This document shows, in pieces, positions 3,776 through 9,599 of a DNA stretch of 9,599 nt. The position numbers were made by a program, and so were the translations under genes. Position 1 is the stretch's first letter. Each line of letters begins with the position of its first letter. Below the pieces are notes generated by a model, which worked only from the letters and a program-made list of their open reading frames with translations, had not been told where the DNA came from and did no database searches. This DNA is from an uncultured Collinsella sp. (GTDB lineage: Bacteria > Actinomycetota > Coriobacteriia > Coriobacteriales > Coriobacteriaceae): NCBI GenBank assembly GCA_900541715.1, contig UQLI01000045.1:1-9599 (forward strand), written 5' to 3'.

Positions 3776-6658
3776 ATGACGCTACTGTATTTCCTTACCC
3801 TGTTTCCGCTGGTACCAGCGCTGGGCATGCTGCTCACGCGCGGTGACCGCGTCCGCGATGCGGTGGGGCTCATAGGCTCCGGCATTATTATGGCGGTGAC
3901 AGTTGTAGTCGCCGTCATGTTTTTTGGCACGGGTCCGCAGAGCTTTGAGGTTGCCCCCGGCACCTCGCATGTGCTCTCGATCATCAGCTCCGTCATCGAC
4001 GTAATTCTGTGCGCCGTCATCCTGTACAACGCGTACAAATATAGGAACGCGCTCACCACGGTGCTCGGCATAGTCCAGCTGGTGGGCTCGCTTGCCTTTG
4101 CAGCCATGACGCTGCCCGCGACCGAAGCCGTCACCGCAACCCCGCTCTACCTGGACTACATGAGCGTAATCATGGTCCTCGCCGTCGGCATTGTCGGCAG
4201 CCTTATCTGCGTGTATGCCGTGGGTTATATGAAGGACTTCCAGGCCCATGACGAGCACGAGGCCGCGCTGCGCGGGCAGACCGCGCCCGACCGTCGCCCG
4301 CAGTTCCTGGCGCTTATGTTCCTGTTCCTCTCGGCCATGTTCGTCATCGTGACGAGTGACAACCTTGAGTGGCTGTTCTGCGGCTGGGAAATCACCACCG
4401 TGTGCTCGTTCCTTATGATTGGCTACACGCGCACGCCCGAGGCCATTAAAAACGCCTTCACCCAGATCATCCTCAACATGCTGGGCGGTATCGCGTTTTT
4501 GACCGGACTCATGTACCTGCACGTTAACGGCATGCCGCTGACCATCTCGGGCATGATCGAGCTTTCCGGCGCCGGAACCGCGCAATCCGCGCTGCTGGTG
4601 ATGCCGGTCATCCTGTTGTCGCTCGCCGCACTCACCAAGGCCGCACAGATGCCGTTCCACACTTGGCTGTTGGGTGCCATGGTTGCCCCCACGCCCACGA
4701 GCGCCCTGCTGCATTCGTCCACCATGGTCAAAGCCGGCGTGTTCCTGATGGTCAAGCTGAGCCCGCTCTATGCCATCTATCCCGTGACCGGCTTTATGGT
4801 CACGAGTGTGGGTGCCATCACGTTTTTGCTTGCTGCCCTTATGGCCATCTCGCAGAGCAACGCCAAACGCGTGCTCGCGTACTCCACCATTTCCAACTTG
4901 GGCCTCATCAGTGCCTGCCTGGGTGTCGGCGCGCCCGAGGCCGTATGGGCGGCCATCTTCCTGATCCTGTTCCACACGGTGGCCAAGTCGCTGCTGTTCC
5001 TGTGCGTGGGCACGGCCGAGCATCATATCGGCAGCCGCGATATCGAGGACATGGACGGTATGTTCAGCCGCATGCCGCACCTGACGCGTCTGATGATGCT
5101 GGGCATCATGGGCATGTTTGTGGCGCCGTTTGGCATGCTCGTGTCCAAGTGGGGCGCCCTGGTGGCGTTTGCCCAGACCGGCAACGTGCTCATGATCATG
5201 GTGCTTGCCTTTGGCTCGGCTGCGACGTTCTTCTTCTGGGGCAAGTGGCTTGCCAAGCTTTCGGGCGTCGACCCCACGGCTCAAAACGTCGAGGTCAATG
5301 TCCATAAGACCGAATGGATGGCCCTCAACACCATCGCCGCGCTGCTGATTCTGTGCTGCGTGGCGTTTCCGGTTATCTCGAGCGGTCTGGTGTCGCCTTA
5401 CCTCGCCATGGTGTTTGGCCGCGTGCCGTACGTTATTGGCAAGGACGCCATGTATCTGATGGTGGTTATCGTGGCTTTTATCGCCGTGGTGCTGCTGACT
5501 TCATTCCGCGTGAGCAACAAGCCGCACGTCAACGTGTACCTTTCGGGTGTGGGAACCGACAAATATCGCCATTTCCGCGGCTCGATGGGACACGAGGTGA
5601 AGGCCGAAAAGCGCAATTGGTACTCGGAGGACGCCCTTGGCGAGAAGCGTATTGGCCCCGCGGGTAGCGTCGTGTGCTGCAGCATTATCTTTTTTGCGCT
5701 GCTGTGTTGCGCGTGGATTGGGCCCGAGAGACTTGCCATGAGCGCGCCCTCGGTGTTGCGCGGCAAGTATTTTGAAGGTTCGGGCGTCGTGGGCATTTTT
5801 ATTGGCACCGTGGCATTTGCCTTGCTGGCGCCGCTTGTGGGCGGCCTGATCGACGGCGTTGACCGCAAACTTTCGGCCCGCATGCAGGGCCGCGTGGGCC
5901 CCTGCCTGCTGCAGCCCTTCTACGACGTTGCCAAGCTGCTGCGCAAGGCCCCCGCCAGCGTAAACACCATGGACGATACCTACATGGCGTGTGCGCTCAT
6001 CTTTACCGTCGTGGGCGGCGGCATCTTTGTGTCGGGTTCCAACACGCTGTTGTGTGCCTTTATGGTTACGCTCGCCGCGATCTTTGTGGTGCTGGCGTCC
6101 GCCTCGACGCAAAGCCCGTTTGCCCAGGTTGGCGCCGACCGCGAGCTGCTGCAGGTCATGAGTTACGAGCCCGCCGTTCTGCTGATGAGCGTGGGCCTGT
6201 ACCTTGCCACCGACAGCTTCGATTCCATTGCCGTGACGGGGCAGTCGGCCCCCATCGTCGTGTACAGCGCGCCCATTTTCCTCGCGCTGCTCGCGGTGCT
6301 TACCATCAAGCTGCGCAAGTCGCCGTTTGACCTTTCGTACTCGCATCACGCGCATCAGGAGATCGTCCAGGGCGTCGCCACCGAGATGAGCGGCGGCACG
6401 CTGGCCAAGATGACCCTTATGCACTGGTGCGAGACCGTGCTGTTTTTGATGTGGGTGGGCATGTTCTTTGTCTGGGATAACCCGGTGAGCTGGGTGGTCG
6501 CCCTGGTCGTGATGGCCGCGACGTATTTTGTCGAGGTCCTGATCGACAACACCTTCGCACGCAGCACCTGGCGCAGCTGCTTTAGGCTCGGATGGGGCGT
6601 GGCGCTGGTGTTTGGCCTGCTCAACCTTATGCCCATCCTCGTCGACGTATTTATTTAG
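3776..6658 (+). CDS. Fused EchA-EchB membrane subunit of Ech-type hydrogenase (NuoL-like + NuoH-like)
   Basis: A 960-aa polytopic membrane protein joining two subunits that are normally separate. Residues 1 to ~600 are a NuoL/MrpA-family antiporter-like ion channel. It has the conserved TM glutamate E205 (in LFCGWEITT), the channel lysine K288 (in LTKAAQMPFHTWL) and the APTPTSALLHSSTMVKAG and KRVLAYSTISNLGLI motifs. A hydrophilic stretch (~575-625) and an extra hydrophobic helix (~630-650, with CC at 634-635 and 644-645) lead to a NuoH/EchB-like domain. That domain carries DRKLSARMQGRVGP (from D696), ADRELLQVMSYEP and SPFDLSYSHHAHQE, which contact the soluble arm. The protein should anchor the hydrogenase and translocate H+ or Na+ when H2 is made from reduced ferredoxin. 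ATG 3776 has GGGGAG 7 nt upstream. It is the first gene of the operon. The reading frame is uninterrupted across the junction, so the fusion looks genuine. Confidence 0.93.
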   Translation: MTLLYFLTLFPLVPALGMLLTRGDRVRDAVGLIGSGIIMAVTVVVAVMFFGTGPQSFEVAPGTSHVLSIISSVIDVILCAVILYNAYKYRNALTTVLGIVQLVGSLAFAAMTLPATEAVTATPLYLDYMSVIMVLAVGIVGSLICVYAVGYMKDFQAHDEHEAALRGQTAPDRRPQFLALMFLFLSAMFVIVTSDNLEWLFCGWEITTVCSFLMIGYTRTPEAIKNAFTQIILNMLGGIAFLTGLMYLHVNGMPLTISGMIELSGAGTAQSALLVMPVILLSLAALTKAAQMPFHTWLLGAMVAPTPTSALLHSSTMVKAGVFLMVKLSPLYAIYPVTGFMVTSVGAITFLLAALMAISQSNAKRVLAYSTISNLGLISACLGVGAPEAVWAAIFLILFHTVAKSLLFLCVGTAEHHIGSRDIEDMDGMFSRMPHLTRLMMLGIMGMFVAPFGMLVSKWGALVAFAQTGNVLMIMVLAFGSAATFFFWGKWLAKLSGVDPTAQNVEVNVHKTEWMALNTIAALLILCCVAFPVISSGLVSPYLAMVFGRVPYVIGKDAMYLMVVIVAFIAVVLLTSFRVSNKPHVNVYLSGVGTDKYRHFRGSMGHEVKAEKRNWYSEDALGEKRIGPAGSVVCCSIIFFALLCCAWIGPERLAMSAPSVLRGKYFEGSGVVGIFIGTVAFALLAPLVGGLIDGVDRKLSARMQGRVGPCLLQPFYDVAKLLRKAPASVNTMDDTYMACALIFTVVGGGIFVSGSNTLLCAFMVTLAAIFVVLASASTQSPFAQVGADRELLQVMSYEPAVLLMSVGLYLATDSFDSIAVTGQSAPIVVYSAPIFLALLAVLTIKLRKSPFDLSYSHHAHQEIVQGVATEMSGGTLAKMTLMHWCETVLFLMWVGMFFVWDNPVSWVVALVVMAATYFVEVLIDNTFARSTWRSCFRLGWGVALVFGLLNLMPILVDVFI

Positions 6659-6670
6659 GAGGCGGCATCC

Positions 6671-7252
6671 ATGGATCATAAAATGTCGCGCTCGCCGTGG
6701 GTTATTCATTACGATGGCTCGAGCTGTAACGGATGCGATATCGAGGTGCTGGCCTCGCTCACGCCACTGTTCGATGCGGAGCGCTTTGGCGTGGTCAACA
6801 CTGGCAACCCCAAGCATGCGGATATCTTTTTGGTGACGGGGTCGGTCAATGCCCAGAACCTGCCCGTCGTGCGCCAGATCTACAACCAGATGCTCGAGCC
6901 CAAGTGCGTGGTGGCCTGCGGCATCTGCGCGTGTTCGGGCGGCGTGTTCCGCGATGCGTACAACGTGATCGGCGGCGTGGACCGCGCGATTCCCGTGGAC
7001 GTGTACGCGCCCGGGTGCGCCATTCGCCCCGAGACGGTGATCGATGCCATCGTGGAGGCGTGTGGCATCCTTGATCAGAAGGAGGCCGTGATGCGTGCTG
7101 GCGGTGACCCGCTTACCGTGGGCGGCGCCGCAACCTGGGACGGTGGCGTTGAGCTGGGCGAGGACGGGTTTGTGGCCGCGGGGGCCGGCGACACGGCCGC
7201 CGCTGGCGACGCGCCTGCTGGGACGTCCGCCGCTGCAAAGGAGGCCGAGTAA
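6671..7252 (+). CDS. echC: Ech-type hydrogenase small subunit, NuoB-like
   Basis: A 193-aa electron-transfer subunit that carries the 4Fe-4S cluster nearest the Ni-Fe site. Ligand cysteines are C19 and C22 (SSCNGCDIE), C86 (in CGICACSGG) and C116 (APGCAIRPE). Two more cysteines, C83 and C88, flank C86. The core, about 1-145, matches the length of single-cluster group 4 small subunits. The last ~45 residues are Ala/Gly/Glu-rich low-complexity sequence that is not part of the family fold. AGGAGG (6657-6662) overlaps the stop codon of the fused membrane gene and lies 8 nt before ATG 6671. The stop overlaps the next start, suggesting translational coupling. The partners are the large subunit EchE and the ferredoxin-like EchF encoded downstream. 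Confidence 0.93.
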   Translation: MDHKMSRSPWVIHYDGSSCNGCDIEVLASLTPLFDAERFGVVNTGNPKHADIFLVTGSVNAQNLPVVRQIYNQMLEPKCVVACGICACSGGVFRDAYNVIGGVDRAIPVDVYAPGCAIRPETVIDAIVEACGILDQKEAVMRAGGDPLTVGGAATWDGGVELGEDGFVAAGAGDTAAAGDAPAGTSAAAKEAE

Positions 7253-7953
7253 TGCAAAAGGCTATCTATACCACCGTCGGGATCGACGAGCTCCTGTCGC
7301 ATGTCCAGGCGCTTAAGGGCGTCGGTGCGCGCTTTGTGCAAATGCACGCTGAGCGCAACGTCGACGACGGCTCGTATCGCTTGGTCTATACGTTTATCAA
7401 CGTTCATGCTGCTCAGGAGCATATTGCGCAGGACGGCAGCTATGCGATTGAGAACCTGGTAGTCGAGGGAATCGACCGGTGCCAGGAGATTCCGTCCATC
7501 AGCTCGTATTATCCGGCGGTATTCCCGTTTGAAAATGAGGTCCACGACCTGTTTGGTCTTGCCATTACCGACATGCAGATCGACTTTAAGGGCTTTTTCT
7601 ACCAGGTCTCGACTGCCGAGCCCATGAGCGTTATCACGCCCGAGGTGAAGGCTGCGCGTGAGAAGGCCATGAAGGTCCGCGCGGCTGCCGAGGCCAAGGC
7701 GCGCAAGGCCGCTGCCGAGAGGGCTGCTGCTGCCACGGCCGCTGCGGGGGAGGGCGCTGCGAGTGCTGCTGCCGCCCAGCCCGCTGCGGCTGCCGGCTCC
7801 GATGCTCAGCACGATGAGGCTGCTGCGAAGGCCGCGCTCAAGGCTGCCGAGATGGAGGCAAAGCTCGCTGCCATGGATCCCGAGAAAGCGGCCAAGGTCC
7901 GCGCGGCGCTTGCCGCCAAGGCCGCCCGCGACAAGCAGAAAAAGGAGGCGTAA
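7252..7953 (+). CDS. echD: Ech-type hydrogenase subunit, NuoC-like, with long Ala/Lys/Glu tail
   Basis: A 233-aa protein. Residues 1 to ~130 form the NuoC (30-kDa complex I subunit) fold, recognised by ENEVHDLFGL near residues 94-103, the counterpart of the EREVWDLFG signature. This subunit is structural and binds the large subunit EchE on the cytoplasmic arm. The last ~100 residues are almost entirely Ala, Lys, Glu and Arg with short Gly/Ser breaks, probably helical and possibly coiled-coil; EchD/NuoC-only proteins normally lack this. The ATG overlaps the EchC stop by 1 nt (TAATG), with AAGGAGG 7 nt upstream (7238-7244), so the two are likely translated together. The tail's function is unknown; because it is in frame and ends with the Shine-Dalgarno of the next gene, it appears to be real coding sequence. 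Confidence 0.9.
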   Translation: MQKAIYTTVGIDELLSHVQALKGVGARFVQMHAERNVDDGSYRLVYTFINVHAAQEHIAQDGSYAIENLVVEGIDRCQEIPSISSYYPAVFPFENEVHDLFGLAITDMQIDFKGFFYQVSTAEPMSVITPEVKAAREKAMKVRAAAEAKARKAAAERAAAATAAAGEGAASAAAAQPAAAAGSDAQHDEAAAKAALKAAEMEAKLAAMDPEKAAKVRAALAAKAARDKQKKEA

Positions 7954-7958
7954 GGTCC

Positions 7959-9047
7959 ATGGCTCATCGCTCCGTCATTCCGTTTGGCCCGCAGCACCCG
8001 GTGCTGCCCGAGCCGCTTCATCTGGACCTGGTGATCGAGGACGACCGCGTCATCGAGGCAATTCCGCAGATCGGTTTTGTGCACCGCGGACTCGAGAAGC
8101 TCACCGAAAAGCGTGACATGCACCAGTTTGGCTACATCGCCGAGCGCATCTGCGGCATTTGCGCCGTGGGCCACAGCTGCGGCTATGCCAGCGCCTGCGA
8201 GCGCATGCTCGACATCGAGGTGCCCGGCCGCGTGCAGTATATCCGCACCATTTTGCACGAGCTTTCGCGCATTCACTCGCACCTGCTGTGGCTGGGACTG
8301 CTCGCCGATGCCTTTGGTTTTGAGGCGCTGTTCTATCGTTCGTGGACCTTGCGCGAGCAGATTCTTAAGATCTTCGAGAGCACCTGCGGCGGTCGCGTGA
8401 TTCTGTCGATCAACGAGATCGGCGGCCTTAAGCACGATATCGAGGATTCCGAGCTGGCCGGCATTGTCCAGACGCTCGATGCCATGCGCCCCGACTACGA
8501 GGCCCTGGTGCATACGTTTTTGGACGATGCCAGCTGCGGCGAGCGCCTGCATGGCGTGGGCGTGATCAGCAAAAAGGACGCGCTGGATCTGTCGATGGTC
8601 GGCCCGTTTGGGCGCGCCTCGGGCGTGGACTACGACGTGCGCATGTTTGGCGACGGTGCCTACGCGGATCTGGCTGCATTTGAGCCCATCGTTGCCATCG
8701 ATGGCGACTGCTATGCCCGCTGCCAGGTGCGTTGTGCCGAGGTCACGCAGGCTATGGACATTATCAAGGAGCTTGTGGGCAAGATTCCGCACGACGGCAT
8801 CGGTGGGCGCACCAAGCTCACGCCGGCCGACGGCGCGCGCGGCGAGGTTGTGATTGAGCAGCCGCGTGGCGAGGCGTATTACTATGTGCGCGGCAACGGC
8901 ACCAAGAACCTGGACCGTTTCCGCGTGCGCACGCCGACGTCGCAGAACCTAGCGGGTCTGACGCATGCGCTGCAGGGCGTGCTCCTTGCCAACGTGCCCA
9001 TGATTATCCTGACCATCGACCCCTGCATTAGCTGCACGGAAAGGTAG
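7959..9047 (+). CDS. echE: Ech-type [NiFe] hydrogenase large (catalytic) subunit, NuoD-like
   Basis: A 362-aa catalytic subunit that makes or oxidises H2 on the cytoplasmic side. Both Ni-Fe motifs are intact: L1 ERICGICAVGHS with C65 and C68, and L2 DPCISCTER with C356 and C359. This distinguishes it from the complex I subunit NuoD, which has lost these cysteines. The N-terminus (FGPQHPVLPEPLHLDL) is typical of EchE-like proteins. The protein ends three residues after the last cysteine, so the C-terminal peptide that most [NiFe] large subunits lose during maturation is absent; the same is known for EchE and CooH-type subunits. ATG 7959 lies 5 nt after the EchD stop, with GGAGG (7944-7948) 10 nt upstream inside the end of echD. 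No hyp maturation gene is present nearby. Confidence 0.95.
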   Translation: MAHRSVIPFGPQHPVLPEPLHLDLVIEDDRVIEAIPQIGFVHRGLEKLTEKRDMHQFGYIAERICGICAVGHSCGYASACERMLDIEVPGRVQYIRTILHELSRIHSHLLWLGLLADAFGFEALFYRSWTLREQILKIFESTCGGRVILSINEIGGLKHDIEDSELAGIVQTLDAMRPDYEALVHTFLDDASCGERLHGVGVISKKDALDLSMVGPFGRASGVDYDVRMFGDGAYADLAAFEPIVAIDGDCYARCQVRCAEVTQAMDIIKELVGKIPHDGIGGRTKLTPADGARGEVVIEQPRGEAYYYVRGNGTKNLDRFRVRTPTSQNLAGLTHALQGVLLANVPMIILTIDPCISCTER

Positions 9048-9054
9048 GCGCGGC

Positions 9055-9396
9055 ATGAGTTTACTGACATTTGCCAAGACGGCCTTGGGCTCTATGGTCA
9101 AGCAGCCGGTAACGGTGTGCTATCCGCAGGAGAAGCTCGCGGCACCCGAGCGCTTGCGCGGGCATATCGTCAACGACATGGACGTGTGTATCTGCTGCGG
9201 CATGTGTGCGCGTCGCTGTCCGGCGGGCGCGCTCGCGGTCGATCGCAAGGGTGGAACGTGGTCGATCGACCCGTATGCCTGCGTGGTGTGTGGTGAGTGC
9301 ATCGAGAGCTGCCCCAAGCACTGCCTGACTATGGACACCGCTCGTACTCCAGTTGCGGCGGACAAGACTCCCACGGTAGAAACTAAGTCGGAGTAG
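9055..9396 (+). CDS. echF: Ech-type hydrogenase 2[4Fe-4S] ferredoxin-like subunit, NuoI-like
   Basis: A 113-aa iron-sulfur protein with two ferredoxin-type motifs: CICCGMCARRCP (C45, C48, C51, C55) and CVVCGECIESCP. Together they bind two 4Fe-4S clusters that carry electrons from soluble ferredoxin to the small subunit. The first motif contains one additional cysteine (CIC-C), not a standard ligand. The N-terminus (LLTFAKTALGSMVKQPVTVCYP) resembles the amphipathic start of NuoI/EchF proteins, which docks on the membrane arm. The C-terminus is a short Thr/Lys/Glu-rich tail. The start lies 7 nt after the EchE stop, with AAGG (9041-9044) 10 nt upstream overlapping that stop. It is the last gene of the operon, followed by a hairpin. 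Confidence 0.92.
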   Translation: MSLLTFAKTALGSMVKQPVTVCYPQEKLAAPERLRGHIVNDMDVCICCGMCARRCPAGALAVDRKGGTWSIDPYACVVCGECIESCPKHCLTMDTARTPVAADKTPTVETKSE

Positions 9397-9417
9397 CATT
9401 GGTATAGAGCTGGAATA

Positions 9418-9449
9418 GGGGCCGGTGGGGGAAATGCCCCACCGGCCCC
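9418..9449. terminator. Perfect 13-bp hairpin ending the hydrogenase operon
   Basis: GGGGCCGGTGGGG (9418-9430) pairs without mismatch with 9437-9449 across a 6-nt loop, 21 nt after the echF stop. No T tract follows on either strand. A second 6-bp hairpin (9448-9453 with 9460-9465) overlaps its right edge. It probably acts as a terminator or as a 3'-end RNA stabiliser. Confidence 0.7.
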
Positions 9450-9465
9450 GCGCTTAAACGCGCGG

Positions 9466-9599
9466 TTGGGCCGTCGCGAACAAAACTATGCCGGATTACG
9501 GGGCTGGATAGCGAACCTCCGACCATACGGAAAATCGCAAAAACAAAACCGACGCTCCTATAAGTTGTCAAGAGGCAGTTTGCGGGAGCGTTCTCTCCA
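9466..9599. other. Intergenic end of the window, possible minus-strand terminator
   Basis: No gene is supported here. ACGCTCC (9552-9558) and GGAGCGT (9585-9591) form a 7-bp stem with a 26-nt loop. Read on the minus strand, the stem is followed by a T-rich run (complement of 9536-9549). This would suit a convergent gene beyond the right edge, but the long loop makes it weak. Confidence 0.3.

Larger units (their letters stand above)
3776..9396 (+). other. Operon for a group 4 energy-converting [NiFe] hydrogenase
   Basis: Five same-strand genes with gaps of 12, -1, 5 and 7 nt and no internal terminator. The order is membrane channel/anchor fusion, small subunit, NuoC-like, large subunit, ferredoxin-like. 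This is the Ech gene order A-B-C-D-E-F with A and B merged. No formate or CO dehydrogenase gene is attached, so reduced ferredoxin is the likely electron donor (inference). Confidence 0.9.

Noticed and set aside
3782..6817. Long minus-strand frames opposite the membrane subunit gene
   Set aside because: They are charged, His/Arg/Gln-rich sequences complementary to hydrophobic codons, with no motifs; they are shadows.
3776..9396. Respiratory complex I (Nuo) operon
   Set aside because: The large subunit keeps all four Ni-Fe cysteines, and NuoE/F/G, J, K, M and N counterparts are absent, so this is a hydrogenase.

Overview
The window looks like chromosomal DNA from a high-GC gut actinobacterium of the class Coriobacteriia, most likely Collinsella. 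This is inferred from the codon usage, the Ala-rich protein tails and the combination of an Ech-type membrane [NiFe] hydrogenase with a large FadH-type flavin/iron-sulfur reductase. The genus is an inference from protein style and cannot be proved here. All real genes read on the + strand.

Left part (1-2760): an initiator tRNA-fMet gene with its own terminator is followed by a roughly 300-bp array of alternating inverted 15-bp arms. The arms are spaced almost exactly 40 nt apart and form four imperfect ~80-bp units (about 175-471). Next comes a monocistronic 676-residue Old Yellow Enzyme/FadH-family oxidoreductase (FMN barrel, 4Fe-4S cluster, FAD/NAD(P) domain), closed by a strong intrinsic terminator.

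Middle part (2761-3775): an AT-richer intergenic stretch carries a small palindrome and weak promoter-like elements. It leads into a small two-HTH protein related to the OrfA half of IS3/IS150-type elements, but without an OrfB or other insertion-sequence parts, and with its own terminator. About 250 nt of non-coding DNA then precedes the hydrogenase operon.

Right part (3776-9396): a compact five-gene operon encodes an energy-converting group 4 [NiFe] hydrogenase. It consists of a fused EchA-EchB membrane subunit (NuoL-like plus NuoH-like, 960 aa), the small subunit EchC (NuoB-like), EchD (NuoC-like, with a long Ala/Lys/Glu-rich tail), the catalytic large subunit EchE (NuoD-like, with all four Ni-Fe cysteines) and the 2[4Fe-4S] ferredoxin-like EchF (NuoI-like). 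Gaps are 12, -1, 5 and 7 nt, each gene with a Shine-Dalgarno sequence. The complex is expected to pass electrons from reduced ferredoxin through EchF and EchC to the Ni-Fe site, making H2 and pumping H+ or Na+ through the fused membrane protein. No formate dehydrogenase, CO dehydrogenase or hydrogenase maturation gene is in the window. The operon ends in a perfect 13-bp hairpin, and the last ~130 nt hold no gene.

The least explained features are the 40-nt phased inverted-repeat array, the EchA-EchB fusion, and the Ala-rich tails on two hydrogenase subunits.
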